From assembly GCF_964275005.1 (NCBI RefSeq), contig NC_092694.1, positions 31,938,467 to 32,002,466 on the forward strand: DNA of 64,000 nt. Direction: 5' to 3'. A program made the translations under genes and the position numbers. Shown here one piece after another: positions 35,106 to 48,993 of this stretch. This DNA is from Diadema setosum (lineage: Eukaryota; Echinodermata; Echinoidea; Diadematoida; Diadematidae). The notes beneath the pieces are model-generated. The model saw only the letters and a program-made list of their open reading frames with translations. It did not search any database and was not told the origin of the DNA. Numbering within the stretch: the first letter of the stretch is position 1; the number at the start of each line of letters is the position of its first letter.

Positions 35106-36375
35106 GATTTTGATTGATTAAATTAAATTGATCTAAACCCGCATAAATTTCATGGCAATGATGATGATGTTATAATGGCTACGATAATACCAATGACAAA
35201 ACACCTTGATGATATTGATAGTTGTAACAGTTATGAGGATGTATAATAATGATTAAAGTCATTGTATGTTTTAACAATATAACAGGCAGAAGACATTATT
35301 ATGGTGATTTTCTTCCTATTATATTTTAAGTTCAGGTAAGACTATAATTTCCCTCTCTCCTAATTATGATAGACAACAGCCTGAACAGCGCCCTCGGAAG
35401 CTATATAAAGGACATAATCATGTTACTTCCCATGTATACATTAAGCAAAATGCGATCATGATAATATTTTGGCTTCTCTTTCAGAGCCTCTTTAATACAT
35501 ATCCATTGTGAGATGAATGGGAGGGGTATCATTCCAATTGCACCTCAATGGATGAATAGTGCCTTCTTAATGAAAACTCACTGCACATCATTCGAAACCT
35601 AATGCACAACATGCACACGCTTTACAAGACCACGGAACCTTCACCACCCGTATACCAAATAACACACACACACAAAAATGCGTTTTCATACTTTTCAAAG
35701 CTGCTTTTCCCTGTAGTTTGATAAGGGAGCTAACGTACATAGTGATAATGATTACAGGGATGTAATTTACTTCGCACAGGTCCAGCTTTGAATAAATACA
35801 CTAGTTTGATTAAGCTGTTTGTTTGTGGCTTGCTGTTGTTGTTGTTGTTGTTTTTTTTTTGTAACAGAGGACATTTTACTTTTGTGTTATACACAGAGTT
35901 GGAACGCATCATGAGATTATCCCAAACATCCTTCTGAACTAATTTTCAAAACGACTCAGTTGGATGATTTTTTTATTGCATACTTTAATCTAATCTGAAC
36001 CATGCAAACACACAATACATATAAGAATAATACATAAAACGATTCGTTGAATAGCTCCTGGCTGAAAATGTGTGTATTTGGTGTTTAATAGTTGTTTATT
36101 TTCGTTTGCTCGTACCTGCTTCATACAATATGTTTGATTTGGAAAGGGGGGGGGGGGGGGGAGTGTGCAGAAAGTGATACCGACTCATAGATTTTTATGC
36201 CAACATGGATACGGAAACTGTACCACGACAGTGAGGTTATGGTGAAAAATAGTTAAAATTGTATCGACCGGTACCAAAACCCATTACAAAAATCGATTAA
36301 CCCATCAATTTTGGATCGATATTGATGAAGCAGATAAGATTGAATTCAGCGAGGTTGTGATATAACAGGGGTGAT
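35106..36375. other. No gene seen
   Basis: AT-rich DNA with a poly-G run at 36147-36162 and CAACAACAAC-type repeats near 35832-35852. No coding support. Confidence 0.55.
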
Positions 36376-36680
36376 GTTCGTTTATCCGAAGGCTCCTTAT
36401 ACCGAATGTTCGCTTTTCCGATGAATTAAGTATTACCTACATGTTCGTTAATAATCTTACCATGAAACAGGGTACGTTATATCTAAACATTTGTGGTGCT
36501 GTTCCGATGGTTCGTTATTGTGAAAATAAAACACTCGAATTTGGACTAATAAATCTTCGGATTAACGAATCTTCAGAATGACGAACCATTTCTTTTTTCG
36601 CTTAAACTAACCTTCAGAATGGCGAACCTTCGGTATAATAAACCTTCGGAATAACGTACCTTCGGAATTACGAACTGTAA
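36376..36680. repeat. TTCCGAA-rich dispersed element, just downstream of enzyme gene 3
   Basis: Same borders and word set as 26786-27103. Several CCTTCGGAATAACG words cluster at the right end. It ends about 120 bp from the stop codon of copy 3. Confidence 0.7.
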
Positions 36681-36798
36681 CTATACAACAGTGGGACGTA
36701 CTATTATGCACATGATATTCTAGAGATGGCAAGAAAATCTTCTGAGTAATTGTTGTAATATCTTTTCGAGATTCGAAAATACTCATAGATTTCATCTC

Positions 36799-37482
36799 TC
36801 ATGCTGGAGCCGACATAAAATTCGCAATTAAAAATCCTCTTGTGAGTGCAGACACGTTGTCCCTTGTATTCATCTTTTCGAACAAATCTCTCGTTGGGAC
36901 CCACAATTCTCTTTTGTGAACGGACGTGTCGAGAAGAAGAAAGCAGTCACTTGCTTCATGGTACGCTGCCAGTGGACTTAAATGCCCAAGAATGATGAAT
37001 TTGCCGTCCAAATTTAATTCCATTTCGAAATTAACGACCACTCCGTGATTGGAGTCCGCGTGAGAGAGCGCCGCCACCGCTCGAGAACGAAAATCGTCAA
37101 CACTGCTGTCGCTGGTGTGAAACCTCTCGCAGCCCACGCCGAATGCGTGAAAGAGTTCCTGGATCTCCTTTAAAGTGGTCCCCTCTCTTAGGAGATTCTC
37201 ATTCCTCAGTACTCGGTTCGTCTCTGGGAACTCGAACATGTTGGTGTCCAAGAAAGGGACATTGCTGACGTCACAATCGCTGTGCTGGAGGGTGTCTGGA
37301 TATTTCTTGCCGAAGTGGCACGCGCTCATGAGGAGGGCGGCAGAATGGAGACCACAATATCCGTTGACGAACTGCTTGCTGAAAATGCGGATGAGCAGTG
37401 TCTGCCCTACGGCGGTCCCGTGTAGGAGACGCTGCCCCTCTGGAGATTGTAGCACCACGGCGTTCTGCGAAATATCAGCCAT
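36799..37482 (-). CDS. Phytochelatin-synthase-like enzyme, copy 3 (227 aa)
   Basis: Intact intronless paralogue. Triad: Cys43 (NGYCGLHS), His167 (GHLSPLAAYH) and Asp185 (CFLLLDTS). It shares CDVSNVPFLDTNMF, VDDFRSR and RGFLIAN with the others. Differences: a two-residue deletion around 115-118 relative to copy 1; an extra Cys55 (SACHF) and Cys in SDCFLL where the others have Arg; and a six-residue C-terminal tail (FMSAPA). The extra cysteines may affect metal binding or redox behaviour, which is inference. The start Met matches the paralogues. Upstream sequence has a possible acceptor (CAAGCTAG) about 15 bases before it. Expected role is as for copy 1. Confidence 0.93.
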   Translation of the reverse strand: MADISQNAVVLQSPEGQRLLHGTAVGQTLLIRIFSKQFVNGYCGLHSAALLMSACHFGKKYPDTLQHSDCDVSNVPFLDTNMFEFPETNRVLRNENLLREGTTLKEIQELFHAFGVGCERFHTSDSSVDDFRSRAVAALSHADSNHGVVVNFEMELNLDGKFIILGHLSPLAAYHEASDCFLLLDTSVHKRELWVPTRDLFEKMNTRDNVSALTRGFLIANFMSAPA

Positions 37483-38454
37483 ATGTCATCGGTGGTCCTA
37501 GCTTGATGCCGTTTGCTAGGCTTTGCAGGAGTCGAGTCTAATGGACATAAATCAAATATAACCAGCATGTCACGATGGCCGTTTTCAAGTGAAATCAATA
37601 TGTCACCACCACTATCATTAACAGTAACATAACTATTACAATGTACTACTTCAAGTATAATCATGATGAAAATGTAGTAATCTCATTTTCATAACTAAAC
37701 ACTCATCAAACACGGTAAATCAGTATGATAGACGTGTAATTATGTGTTGGTCTGCGCATTCTCCAAGCCTACAAACCAGCGACTTGAGAAAGCAGATAAT
37801 CAGCTGATAGTGGAACATTTTGCTATATTAAATGGGTTAGTCAAATACCGGTTAGTGATTGGCTAAACACAGTCACATGATGGAGGAACATTGGTTATGT
37901 TCTCCCATGGGAAAACATTTTCACGTAACAAATGACAGAAGGACCCGCGCACAGTTAATTTGGCTCTGCGCGAGCGATCGAGTGCGTTGTGCTGGTGGTT
38001 GACGTTGACGTATTTGACGTATTGACTAACCCATATTTGTTGTCGAGAACATGTACCAAACGTTCCACTCTCAGGGTTTGATATGCTATTTCGGAAGGCT
38101 ATAAGGTCCCTCGACTTCGTCTCGGGACTTATAACCGCCCTCAATAGCATTTCAAACCCTTCGGGTGGAACATTCGGCATGTTCCCTCCCCCGCCAGTCA
38201 TCACCTATATAATGTTCACCTATGGGAAGGCTGTTCAATTTTTGCTACATTCTCCGCAGTAGCATTTTGTGAAGACAATTTCAATCTGTACCAAACGACA
38301 GAATGATACGTTGTTGTTATTTTGTTGCTGTTGTTTTGGTGTTTTGGTGTTTTTTGACAATCTGTGAAATTTGCGACCGTCAGGCGGAAATGAGATTTAA
38401 GGATAAGACTGATGTCCGTTTTTAGTCCAATTTACCTTTTGATCCCCTCCTGAA
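37483..38454. other. Upstream flank of enzyme copy 3; no other gene seen
   Basis: Probable promoter region for the minus-strand gene. Frames at 37407-37664 and 37863-38204 lack recognisable features. GGTTCATGGAA/GGAACAT-type words near 37880 and 38165 may mark another degenerate element. Confidence 0.4.
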
Positions 38455-39150
38455 AAGAACACAGTGTGTTCACAATGTGTTCACATCGTCGACAATGTTA
38501 AAATGTTTCACTCTGTTGTTTGGTTTTTCAGAGAGAGCTCACATAGCAAGTTCTGTTTCACACTGTGAATGTGTTCACAATGACCCCTGCTGGAAAGAAA
38601 ACAGCATCCACAGTGTGAAAGACTGTGAAACACAGTGTGAAATCTTTTCACGCTGTTAAATTCGAGCGTTTTAACATTGTGAACACATTGTGAATCAGTT
38701 ATTCTCAGTGTGAAACAGAACATCACTATGTGAACACTGTGTGAAAACCACATCACAGTGTGAAATTATCCTCACACTGTTAAATTCGAGCGTTTTCACA
38801 TAGTCTACTATGTGAACACACTGTGGGACACTGTTCTTTCCAGCAGAGTTGAAACGCTCGAATTTAAAAGTGTGAAGAGATTTCACACTGGTGAACACTG
38901 TGTTCACAATGACTGTGTTCATTATTGTGTTTCACATTGTATTTCACACTTTTAAATTCGAGCGTTTCAACTCTGCTGGAAAGAACAGTGTCCACATTGT
39001 GAAAGACTGTGAAACACAGTGTGAAATCTTTTCACGCGCTTAAATTCGAGCGTTTAACTATGTGAAAACGCTCGAATTTAACACTGTGATGTGGTTTTCA
39101 CACAGTGTTCATATAGTGATGTTCTGTTTCACACTGAGAATAACTGTCCA
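38455..39150. repeat. Nested palindrome block with TTCACACTGTGAA and AACGCTCGAATTTAA words
   Basis: Self-complementary words TTTCACACTGTGAA, GTGTTCACAATGTG and AAATTCGAGCGTTT recur throughout in both orientations. A segment at about 38590-38690 is directly repeated at about 38974-39055. About 38693-38785 is inverted relative to about 39060-39150. The whole block could fold into a multi-branched structure. No coding capacity is credible. Confidence 0.85.
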
Positions 39151-39527
39151 TATCGAAAAAGTCAGTGACTTTTTGTTTTCCGGAATATAATTTACAAAAA
39201 ATATTTCATTCTAAGGGTTATGCAGGTGCTATTTCGCAGATGTTTTGTGCTATAGACCTACAAAAGTTGTAAGCTCTCCTCCTTCAACAGGATTTCAATC
39301 AAGTATATAGAATATTCTGCATGTGTTATTCCTGTCTCGTTTCATTAACTAGGTCGTTTTTGTTTTTCTGCCTTTTCTCTGCGCTTTGAGCCTTGACTTT
39401 CCCGATTTGTGTTCCCGAGTCCCTCACTAGCTCCAAGACCTCAAAATCATGCGTATGCTCATTTCCGACTCCCCCATGAAGAATGGGTTTGCTAAAACAA
39501 CAACAACGACAAAACAATTAACTTTTG

Positions 39528-39759
39528 TCAGTCCGAAATATCGGAACAGTCTTGGGCCGAATATAAATAAAAGTTTTTTTCTTCTTCACTTTCTAACACA
39601 GTCTGAACCACGCGTTTTCAGTTTGTTATTCCGAAGGTTAATCCGAAAAAGAAATAAGTATCCTTAAGGACTTTATTCTATTTTCGATTTCGGTACCTCC
39701 GGAATAGCGAACCTCTGGAATACCGCACAAACAGACAAAGGTTCGGATTAGTGGACCCC
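39528..39759. repeat. TTCCGAA-rich dispersed element, fourth copy
   Basis: TTATTCCGAAGGTTAATCCG and CTCCGGAATAGCGAACCT words identify it. It lies about 2 kb upstream of enzyme copy 3. Borders are poorly preserved. Confidence 0.55.
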
Positions 39760-39802
39760 AGCTATTTCAATTTCCGATCGACGAACAAACAACACCCTGA
39801 AA

Positions 39803-39835
<33 letters not shown>

Positions 39836-40701
39836 CAAACATAATCATCACTGAACAAGTAAAGTTGGATCGGGTAGTGTTAAACAAAGCATTTACCCGA
39901 TTAAAGCCCCTTCACACCTTAACGGATTGTGTCACAATCATTCCGAATCGTCTCTCCGTGATCATCACTGCTCCCTCCGACATCATGCGTATAATTACGT
40001 ACAGCGTAAACCGTTTACGGGTGGAAGGAACTCCCTATTCTCTCTTGAAGGCACCGTGTGCATCCATGTAGCCTCCGAATATCATATATCATATATCTGG
40101 GATCCGGGAGGTCCGATCCGTGCTAACACAGGTTTCATCCAGGATTGAAATTCCATGTACGTTACCAATACAAATAATCCTAGTGCAAATTACTATTTGA
40201 CGGACATGGATGAAGGCCTACACACACTATCATTTTGCAGATACTGTAGCAGACGTACCTAGGATCGGAAGCGGTCGAAAGGCACTTACAAAAAAAAAAA
40301 AAAAAAAAAAAGAAAAAAAAAGATCCACTTCCGATCTCATCTCCACCTCGAAGCAAATCTGTTGAAGGCAACGAGTCACCTAGGGTAGCAACTCCTCAGC
40401 CATCGGAGCTCATACTCGAGAGAGGGAGAGAAAAACATATTGAAAGGCAGCCCTCAAATTCATTAGCCCTGTCCGTCTGAGCCTAAGAAGGCGTCAGACC
40501 TGTACCTTTGTGAAGAACAGGAACGGTATGTTGTGAAACGGTCTAGGTCCATTGACCTGCTGTATACAATGATACAATAACCAGTCGTTTGCGGATATCC
40601 TAGTAGACGATGTACATACACCTCCATGTAAGGACCGCGTATGAACTCATCCAGGGGCCTCAGTGCTCTATCTTTGAGATCTGATCAAACTAGCTCCCTA
40701 T
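39760..40701. other. No gene seen; (CA)n and poly-A tracts
   Basis: (CA)n at 39803-39838 and poly-A at 40288-40321. Short frames lack coding character. Confidence 0.55.
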
Positions 40702-41028
40702 GGCCCGATTTCACGAAGGTGGTACAAATGAAACCATGGTTTAAACCATGGACAAAAACCATGGAGTGCCAAGTGTCGCATGGAATATTTCTTTACGAAA
40801 TCAGTCATTTCGTAGATGAAATTATTATTTTGTAACAAAATGACAACATTTTGTAACTAAATGAACATTTCGTCCACGAAATGATAATTTTGTTAAACAA
40901 AACGGTCATTTTGTCGACGAAATGACCAATTTCGTAACGAAATATTCTGTGCGAGACTTGGCGCTCCATGGTTTTTGTCCATGGTTTAAACCATGGTTTC
41001 ATTTGTACCACCTTCGTGAATTCGGGCC
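40702..41028. mobile_element. 327-bp palindromic element with ATGGTTTAAACCAT ends
   Basis: GGCCCGATTTCACGAAGGTG at the left is mirrored at the right. Subterminal CCATGGTTTAAACCATGG is itself a palindrome and occurs on both sides. The centre alternates TTTCGT and ACGAAAT words in both orientations (for example TTTCGTCCACGAAA). TAT sits at both edges. Confidence 0.85.
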
Positions 41029-41578
41029 TATGAGTTTCCGATGTGGTCCGCGTTGCTACCTTGTCTGTCCGTGTACAAACCATACTTTATAGTTCGAATC
41101 GTATTATTATCCACTGAAAGGATATCGTGATGTTCCACGCCGAATCACCCAGGATTAAGATCCGGGATAATCCGTGATGGTATCCTGGCGTGAAATGTAA
41201 AGTTAATGGGGCTTAAAGGTAATGGGGCTCCTTCTTATAAAGTGAAAAATCCTCCGGAGGTATTGCAACGAGCTTGTTATAATGCCATGCTGAGTCTGCA
41301 CACTGACACTGTACGCCTCATGGACAAAGTGGATCGTAACATATAGTCTTATACTGATCAGACAAGTCGCGCTACTTTATTCTTCTGTAGTCAGCTGTGA
41401 CGCACCAAACTATACACTTGCCATAGAAATCTTTCCAGCCTCCAAATTTCCCAGATTGAATGGCAGTTTCAGACGTCGGAGAAGTACTCAAGTATTATCT
41501 ATATATTAGTGTGAACGCACGAGGGGTTTCAAAGTAGGCAGCTTCTCTGACACAATAGCACGTCTGAGTGATTGTGTT

Positions 41579-41660
41579 TGTGGGTGTCACATAATTAAAT
41601 TATGTGACACCCACACCAAGAAGGCCACTGAACAAATTTTGTTCAGTGGCCTTCTTGGTG
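41579..41660. repeat. Two perfect palindromes back to back
   Basis: The first spans 41579-41615 (18-bp arms, 1-base centre, arm TGTGGGTGTCACATAATT). The second spans 41614-41660 (23-bp arms, 1-base centre, starting CACCAAGAAGGCCACTGAAC). They overlap by two bases. Neither arm pair shows a mismatch. Confidence 0.95.
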
Positions 41661-41723
41661 ATTTCTGAGATATGTGTAGAACATTTAAAGTCACTACATG
41701 AACAGAGTAAGTCGTAGAGACCT

Positions 41724-41875
41724 GGGGTTCGTTTCATAAAGTCATTGTATAAAAGTCTTTACGCTCATAATGTACTCTGTAGCTATTAGAGACTTTTTTT
41801 ATCCAATTCATGAACTCCCAAAAGTGTGTCTTATGAGTGAGAAGTCTCTCATAAGACTTTCATGAAACGGACCCC
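41724..41875. mobile_element. Short MITE with GGGGTTCGTTTCAT ends
   Basis: GGGGTTCGTTTCATAAAGTC at the left is mirrored by CATGAAACGGACCCC at the right. Internal ATAAGAC/GTCTTAT words repeat. The body is non-coding. Confidence 0.75.
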
Positions 41876-44024
<2,149 letters not shown>

Positions 44025-44145
44025 TAGGTGTTACAAAAACGCACTTCCCACTTTTGATCCTTAATAGTTCGAAAACCATATATCAAATGACACTATAATT
44101 GACATGAGAAATAGCTGAATAGTGTGCAGTTTAGTTGGAGGTGAT

Positions 44146-44275
44146 TTTTCATTTCATTTCATTTCATTCCTTTATTTACGCACGGCACATGCTTCAGTCC
44201 GGAGACTGTTCTTCCGCAGGTCCGTGCGGATAAAACACGACATAAATACATCATAAATAAGAAACCAAACAATTT
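44146..44275 (-). mobile_element. LINE/SINE 3' end related to the 5.5-kb fragment
   Basis: On the minus strand it reads GCACGGACCTGCGGAAGAAC, then AGTCTCCGGACTGAAGCA, and ends in ATGAA repeats (44146-44165 on plus as CATTT repeats). The 5.5-kb LINE tail has the corresponding GCACGGACTTGTTGAAGAAC...GTGGCTGAAACA. The insertion is truncated. Confidence 0.75.
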
Positions 44276-44720
44276 GAATAGAAAAGCATGAATAAGTTTC
44301 ATTAAATCCATGATAATCTTGAGTTAGGTTCCAGATTCTGGTCAAATTTTAAAGGTAGGGAATCCCATTTGCATGCCTTAAATGAAGAGTTGTATAAATA
44401 CAGTGGTATGTTGAAGAGAGTATCATTTTAGAAACTCCCATAAAGTATTGAAAGTGGAAGGTAACATTTAGTATACATTTTTATTGACCGTTAGATTTTG
44501 AAATGGATTTTTTTTTTCGGGGCTCACCGTAAATTCCAGTACATTACTATAGGCTACCTTTGCAGACCCATGCACTGCACGTGTGTCCATCATGTATATT
44601 TTGTGGCGAAAGTTCATCAAAACTTACAAACATTTCTATATACATTCTTGCCACACACTCTACATGTTACTACATCAGCTCTTATAGTTTTAGATTTGTG
44701 TTTATAGATAAAAAAAAAGT

Positions 44721-45099
44721 GTGGCCAGAAGCGGATCTAGAGGGGGGTTGGGGGGGGGGGGGGTTGCAACCCCCCCCCCCTCCCAAAAAAAAAATCCGGG
44801 GACCATTTTTTTTTAATCTTATCTCTTTTTATTTTAAACTTGTAATTTTATTTTTTTCTATTTATGGCAATGACCTCTATACCCAAAATAGTGGTGTTTT
44901 AGATGCAAGAAAACGCCATTTTCACAGACAGATTTTCAAAAATTCTCCCTACTGTGGGAGGGGGGACAACCCCCTCCTACACCCTCCCCCCCCCCCCCCC
45001 CCCTCGCTCGCTCCGCTCGCTCGGGCTCGGTCGCTACGCTCCCTTGCATACCGCCCCCAACCCCCTCCTTTATAAAAAGCTAGATCCGCCCCTGGTGGC
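44721..45099. mobile_element. CAG..GCGGATCTAG element with G/C runs
   Basis: CAGAAGCGGATCTAG at 44726 is mirrored by CTAGATCCGCCCCTG ending at 45094. GTGGC flanks both sides (44721-44725, 45095-45099). It carries long G and C runs and the CTCGCTCGCTCCGCTCGCTC motif also found in every unit of the 53.3-55.3-kb array. Confidence 0.75.
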
Positions 45100-45721
45100 T
45101 GACACACAGAACTACTGAGTAGTTGAGTTTTGTGCATTATTCAAATTTAGATAACTGTTGACTTCCAAATTTCTCAGCAGTGGCCTAAACAAGTCCCCTG
45201 AGGTTCATATTTAATGTTTTGCTGCATTTTGGGAGTTCTGTAAAAGGTAAAAATCCCCTACCTTTAACCCTCTGTACAATTTGAACTTCACACAGGAACA
45301 ATTATTGATGTGTATGTGAGTCTTTGCTTACAATGACCCTGAACAATTGACATGAATACCACGAACACCACCTTTTCAGAGCTCTGTAGCTGACTAGGTT
45401 TCTGGTCCTTTGCTCCAAGGCACATGAATGCTTTATTAATAATTCATGATGTATTGCCCTTGGCACTGCTTCCGAATTAATGGTAAAGTGTAATAATTAT
45501 GTAACAGAGCATTCAAACCCTGGCCATTGTTCAGGACCATTGTCTGGGTGTTAACCACACATTCCCATACACACCAGTTGACTACTGTGCAAAGTTTAAG
45601 TTTTGTACAAAGGGTTGTAGATAATACTGACATTGATATTGCTTATATCAATGTCGGTGTTATCTGATATAGTTTTTGACCTATTAAGGATCGAAAGCGG
45701 GAAATGTTTTTGTAACACCTA

Positions 45722-46270
45722 TATAGTACATGACGTATATCGATGATATACTGGACGCCGATCAACTAGTATGTACTAGATCAACCATCTACACGATCTC
45801 CCTCAGAGAGATTCACAGTTTCACACCAAACGTTTCAATTTCATCAAATACCGTTACTTACACTTCTATGAAAGGCAGATAGTTTATTGAAACCTTATCC
45901 CAAAGTATTATTATAGTGAACACTCCAACAATGAGGATGGTCACACCAGGGCCCCGTTTTATCAAAAGATAAAATCGATTTTAAATTTCCTTACGACACA
46001 GGCTGCCATAGGCTGCGTTTATCAACTTTCCCCTGTTTAAACGGCTTTCGATAGCCCTTTCGATAGCCCTTTCGAAAGCCCTTTCCGTAGCCCTTTCGAG
46101 AGCCCTTTCCAAAGCCCTGACTGCCTGTACTATTAATGTGCCGCTTGTTTTCTAAGAAGGGACGGCGAAAAGCAATTACCATAATAAAGACATATCTTCC
46201 TTTGAGAGTGACGAGTCATGATGCAATGCCACATGAATCAATTGTCTTCCTATCTGTGAGGCAGCTCCAG
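45722..46270. other. No gene; fragment of the TGCGTTTATC element
   Basis: Bases 46014-46119 match the left end of the 57085-58425 element (TGCGTTTATCAACTTTCCCC) and then repeat a unit of about 13 bp, ATAGCCCTTTCG. Its matching right end is missing. Confidence 0.6.
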
Positions 46271-47244
46271 TTAGACCGGGGGCCCAGAGCATTTATTCAG
46301 CTGAAAAGGGTCACACTTTTTGATGGTCTCATCATGTAAGGATGTGGCCAAGGGTCAATAAAATGAATTGCTGGCAAGTCACATCCTGTACCGTAAGCCT
46401 AGGGACCACAAAAAGGGACCCCGAAAAATGGATTTATTCAGCCGAAGGGGGTCACGGACAAAAGTTGGTGGATATTGTTCTTTTGGGTGTACTTATCATG
46501 AAAACAGCAATGCCAGCTATTTCATCCTGTACGGGGCCCCAGACAGTAGCCCCAAAGGGCCCCACAAATATGATGTTATTCAGCTGAAAAGGGTCACGGC
46601 TAATTTCTTTTGCAATTGAAGTAGTTCTCATCAGAAATATCCAAAACACCAATGCCAGCTATTTTATCCTGTACGGGGCCCTAACAGTAGCCCCAAAGGC
46701 CCCACCCCCATAGGCCTACGTATACAAACACACACAAACATTGATTTTATTCAGTTAAAAAGAGTCACGGCTAATTTCTTTTGCAATGGAAGGAGAACCA
46801 ATCAGAGATATCCAAAACACCAAAGCCAGCTATTTTATCCTGCACGGGGCCCCAGACAGTAGCCCCAAAGTGCCCCACCCCCTATAAGCCCTACATACGT
46901 ACAAACACACACACACACATTGACTTTATTCAGCTCATAAGAGTAACGGCTAATTTCATTTGCAATGGAAGTACCCATCAGAGACATACAAAACACCAAA
47001 GCCAGTTATTTTGTCCTATACGGGGCCCCAGACAGTAGCCCCAAAGTGCCACCCCCCCCCCAACACACATACTCACACAATAGTTTCATTCAGCTGAAAA
47101 AGGGTCACGGCTAATTTCTTTTGCAATGGAATTAGTACCCATCAGAGAAATCCAAAATACCAAAGCCAGTTATTTTATCCTGCATGTGGCTCCAGACAGT
47201 AGCTCCAGACAGTAGCCCCAAATTGCCCCCTTTATACCCCCTCC

Positions 47245-47275
<31 letters not shown>

Positions 47276-48876
47276 ATTGATTTTATTCAGCTGAAAAGGG
47301 TCACGGCTACTTTCTTTTGCAATCGGAAGTAGTACTCATCAGAGATATCCAAAGCACTAAAGCCAGTTATTTTATCCTGTACGGGGCCCCAGACAGTAGC
47401 CCCAAAGTGCCCCCTACACACACACATACACACACACATACACACATAATTATATTGGTTTCATTCAGCCGAAAATGGTCACGGCTAATTTCTTTTGCAA
47501 TGGAAGTAGATATGTATCCATCGGATATCAAAATACCAAAGTCAGATATTTTATCCTGCACGGGGTCCCGTACAGTAGCTCCAAAGTGTTTTGCTTTATT
47601 CTCTTTATTGTTTGCATCTCTTCTTCTTGTTAATAATTATGTGCTCTTTCGTCTTCATTTTCGCGACAACGACAACGCGTCCTCCTCATCATCATCAGTT
47701 TTTCGGCTACGTTCGATTTTAGAGCGGCGAGAGCGGAAGACGTGCATAATGTCTGGGAAAGCGTAGGAACAGCGTAGCTAAAGCGACCAACAGCGTTAGC
47801 GAAGCAGGAATGAAGCGTCATAGGAACAGGCCTTGATTTTATACGAGAGTAGAGAACTTAGTGAGAGCGTCGTTAAAGCGGGAATGTCGTGCTTTGATCA
47901 AGAAAGCGGCGCAACAGCGGGACCATGTCGTCGGTGTCTAGTTTAGACTATATTTCCCGTTCTTGTGCCGCTGTTACTACGGTCAGAAAAACCTGGAATT
48001 GTTACGCCTATCCAGCGGTATTTACACTGTCACTGATCTCTCCCCGTTTGAGCTACGATTCAAAATAGGTGAATCTTGATGGGGAGATGAGGAAGAAATT
48101 TTGAACCAGTTCAAAATTTCTTCCCGATCTGTAAAATTGCCAGATCCAACCCCATCACCCAAACGCTGCTGCTACAATGCTCCCGGTCCCCGTACATATC
48201 ACTTTTGCCGCTCTATCCCGATCTGACAGATTGAATAGATCGGAATGCAGATCTTGATAGTGGAATTACATGTGGGGACACTTTAGGAACACTCCGTGGG
48301 GACCCGTACAGCCATATAACTGGTTTCGGTGTTTTTGATACCTCCTTGAGTACTACTTCCATTGCAAAAGAAATTATAGCAGTGATTCTTTTACACACAC
48401 ATTGACTTTATTCAGCTGATAAGACTAACGGCTAATTTCATTTGCAATGGAAGTAGTACTCATCAGAGACATACAAAACACCAAAGCCAGTTATTTTGTC
48501 CTGTACGGGGCCCCAGACAGTAGCCCCAAAGTGCCCCCCCCCCCCAACACACATACTCACACAATAGTTTCATTCAGCTGAAAAAGGGTCACTGCTAATT
48601 TCTTTGCAATGGAATTAGTACCCATCAGAGAAATCCAAAATACCAAAGCCAGTTACTTTATCCTGCACGGGGCCCCAGACAGTAGCCCCAAATTGCCCCT
48701 TACCCCCTCCCCCTCCCCCCCCCCCCCCAAACACATTGATTTTATTCAGCTGAAAAGGGTCACGGCTACTTTCTTTTGCAATCGGAAGTAGTACTCATCA
48801 GAGATATCCAAAGCACTACAGCCAGTTATTTTATCCTGTACGGGGCCCCAGACAGTATATAGCCCCAAAGTGTCCC

Positions 48877-48993
<117 letters not shown>

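Larger units (their letters stand above)
44025..45721. mobile_element. TA-flanked DNA transposon relic with about 65-bp inverted ends and nested insertions
   Basis: GGTGTTACAAAAACGCACTT (from 44027) is mirrored at the right end (to 45719). Similarity continues through GATCCTTAATAG for about 65 bases. TA borders both ends, as for Tc1/mariner-type elements. No transposase frame is present. It contains a LINE-like 3' end at 44146-44275 and the CAG..GCGGATC element at 44726-45094, both younger than the host element. A second inverted repeat, ACTGACATTGATATTGC with its mirror, lies near 45615-45662. Confidence 0.7.

Noticed and set aside
46342-46619. Repeated 80-90-codon frames (MNCWQVTSCTVSLGTTKRD...) also present at 56686-56964
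   Set aside because: They are the same repeat arm in inverted orientation, with overlapping frames open on the same strand; no sign of protein-level constraint.
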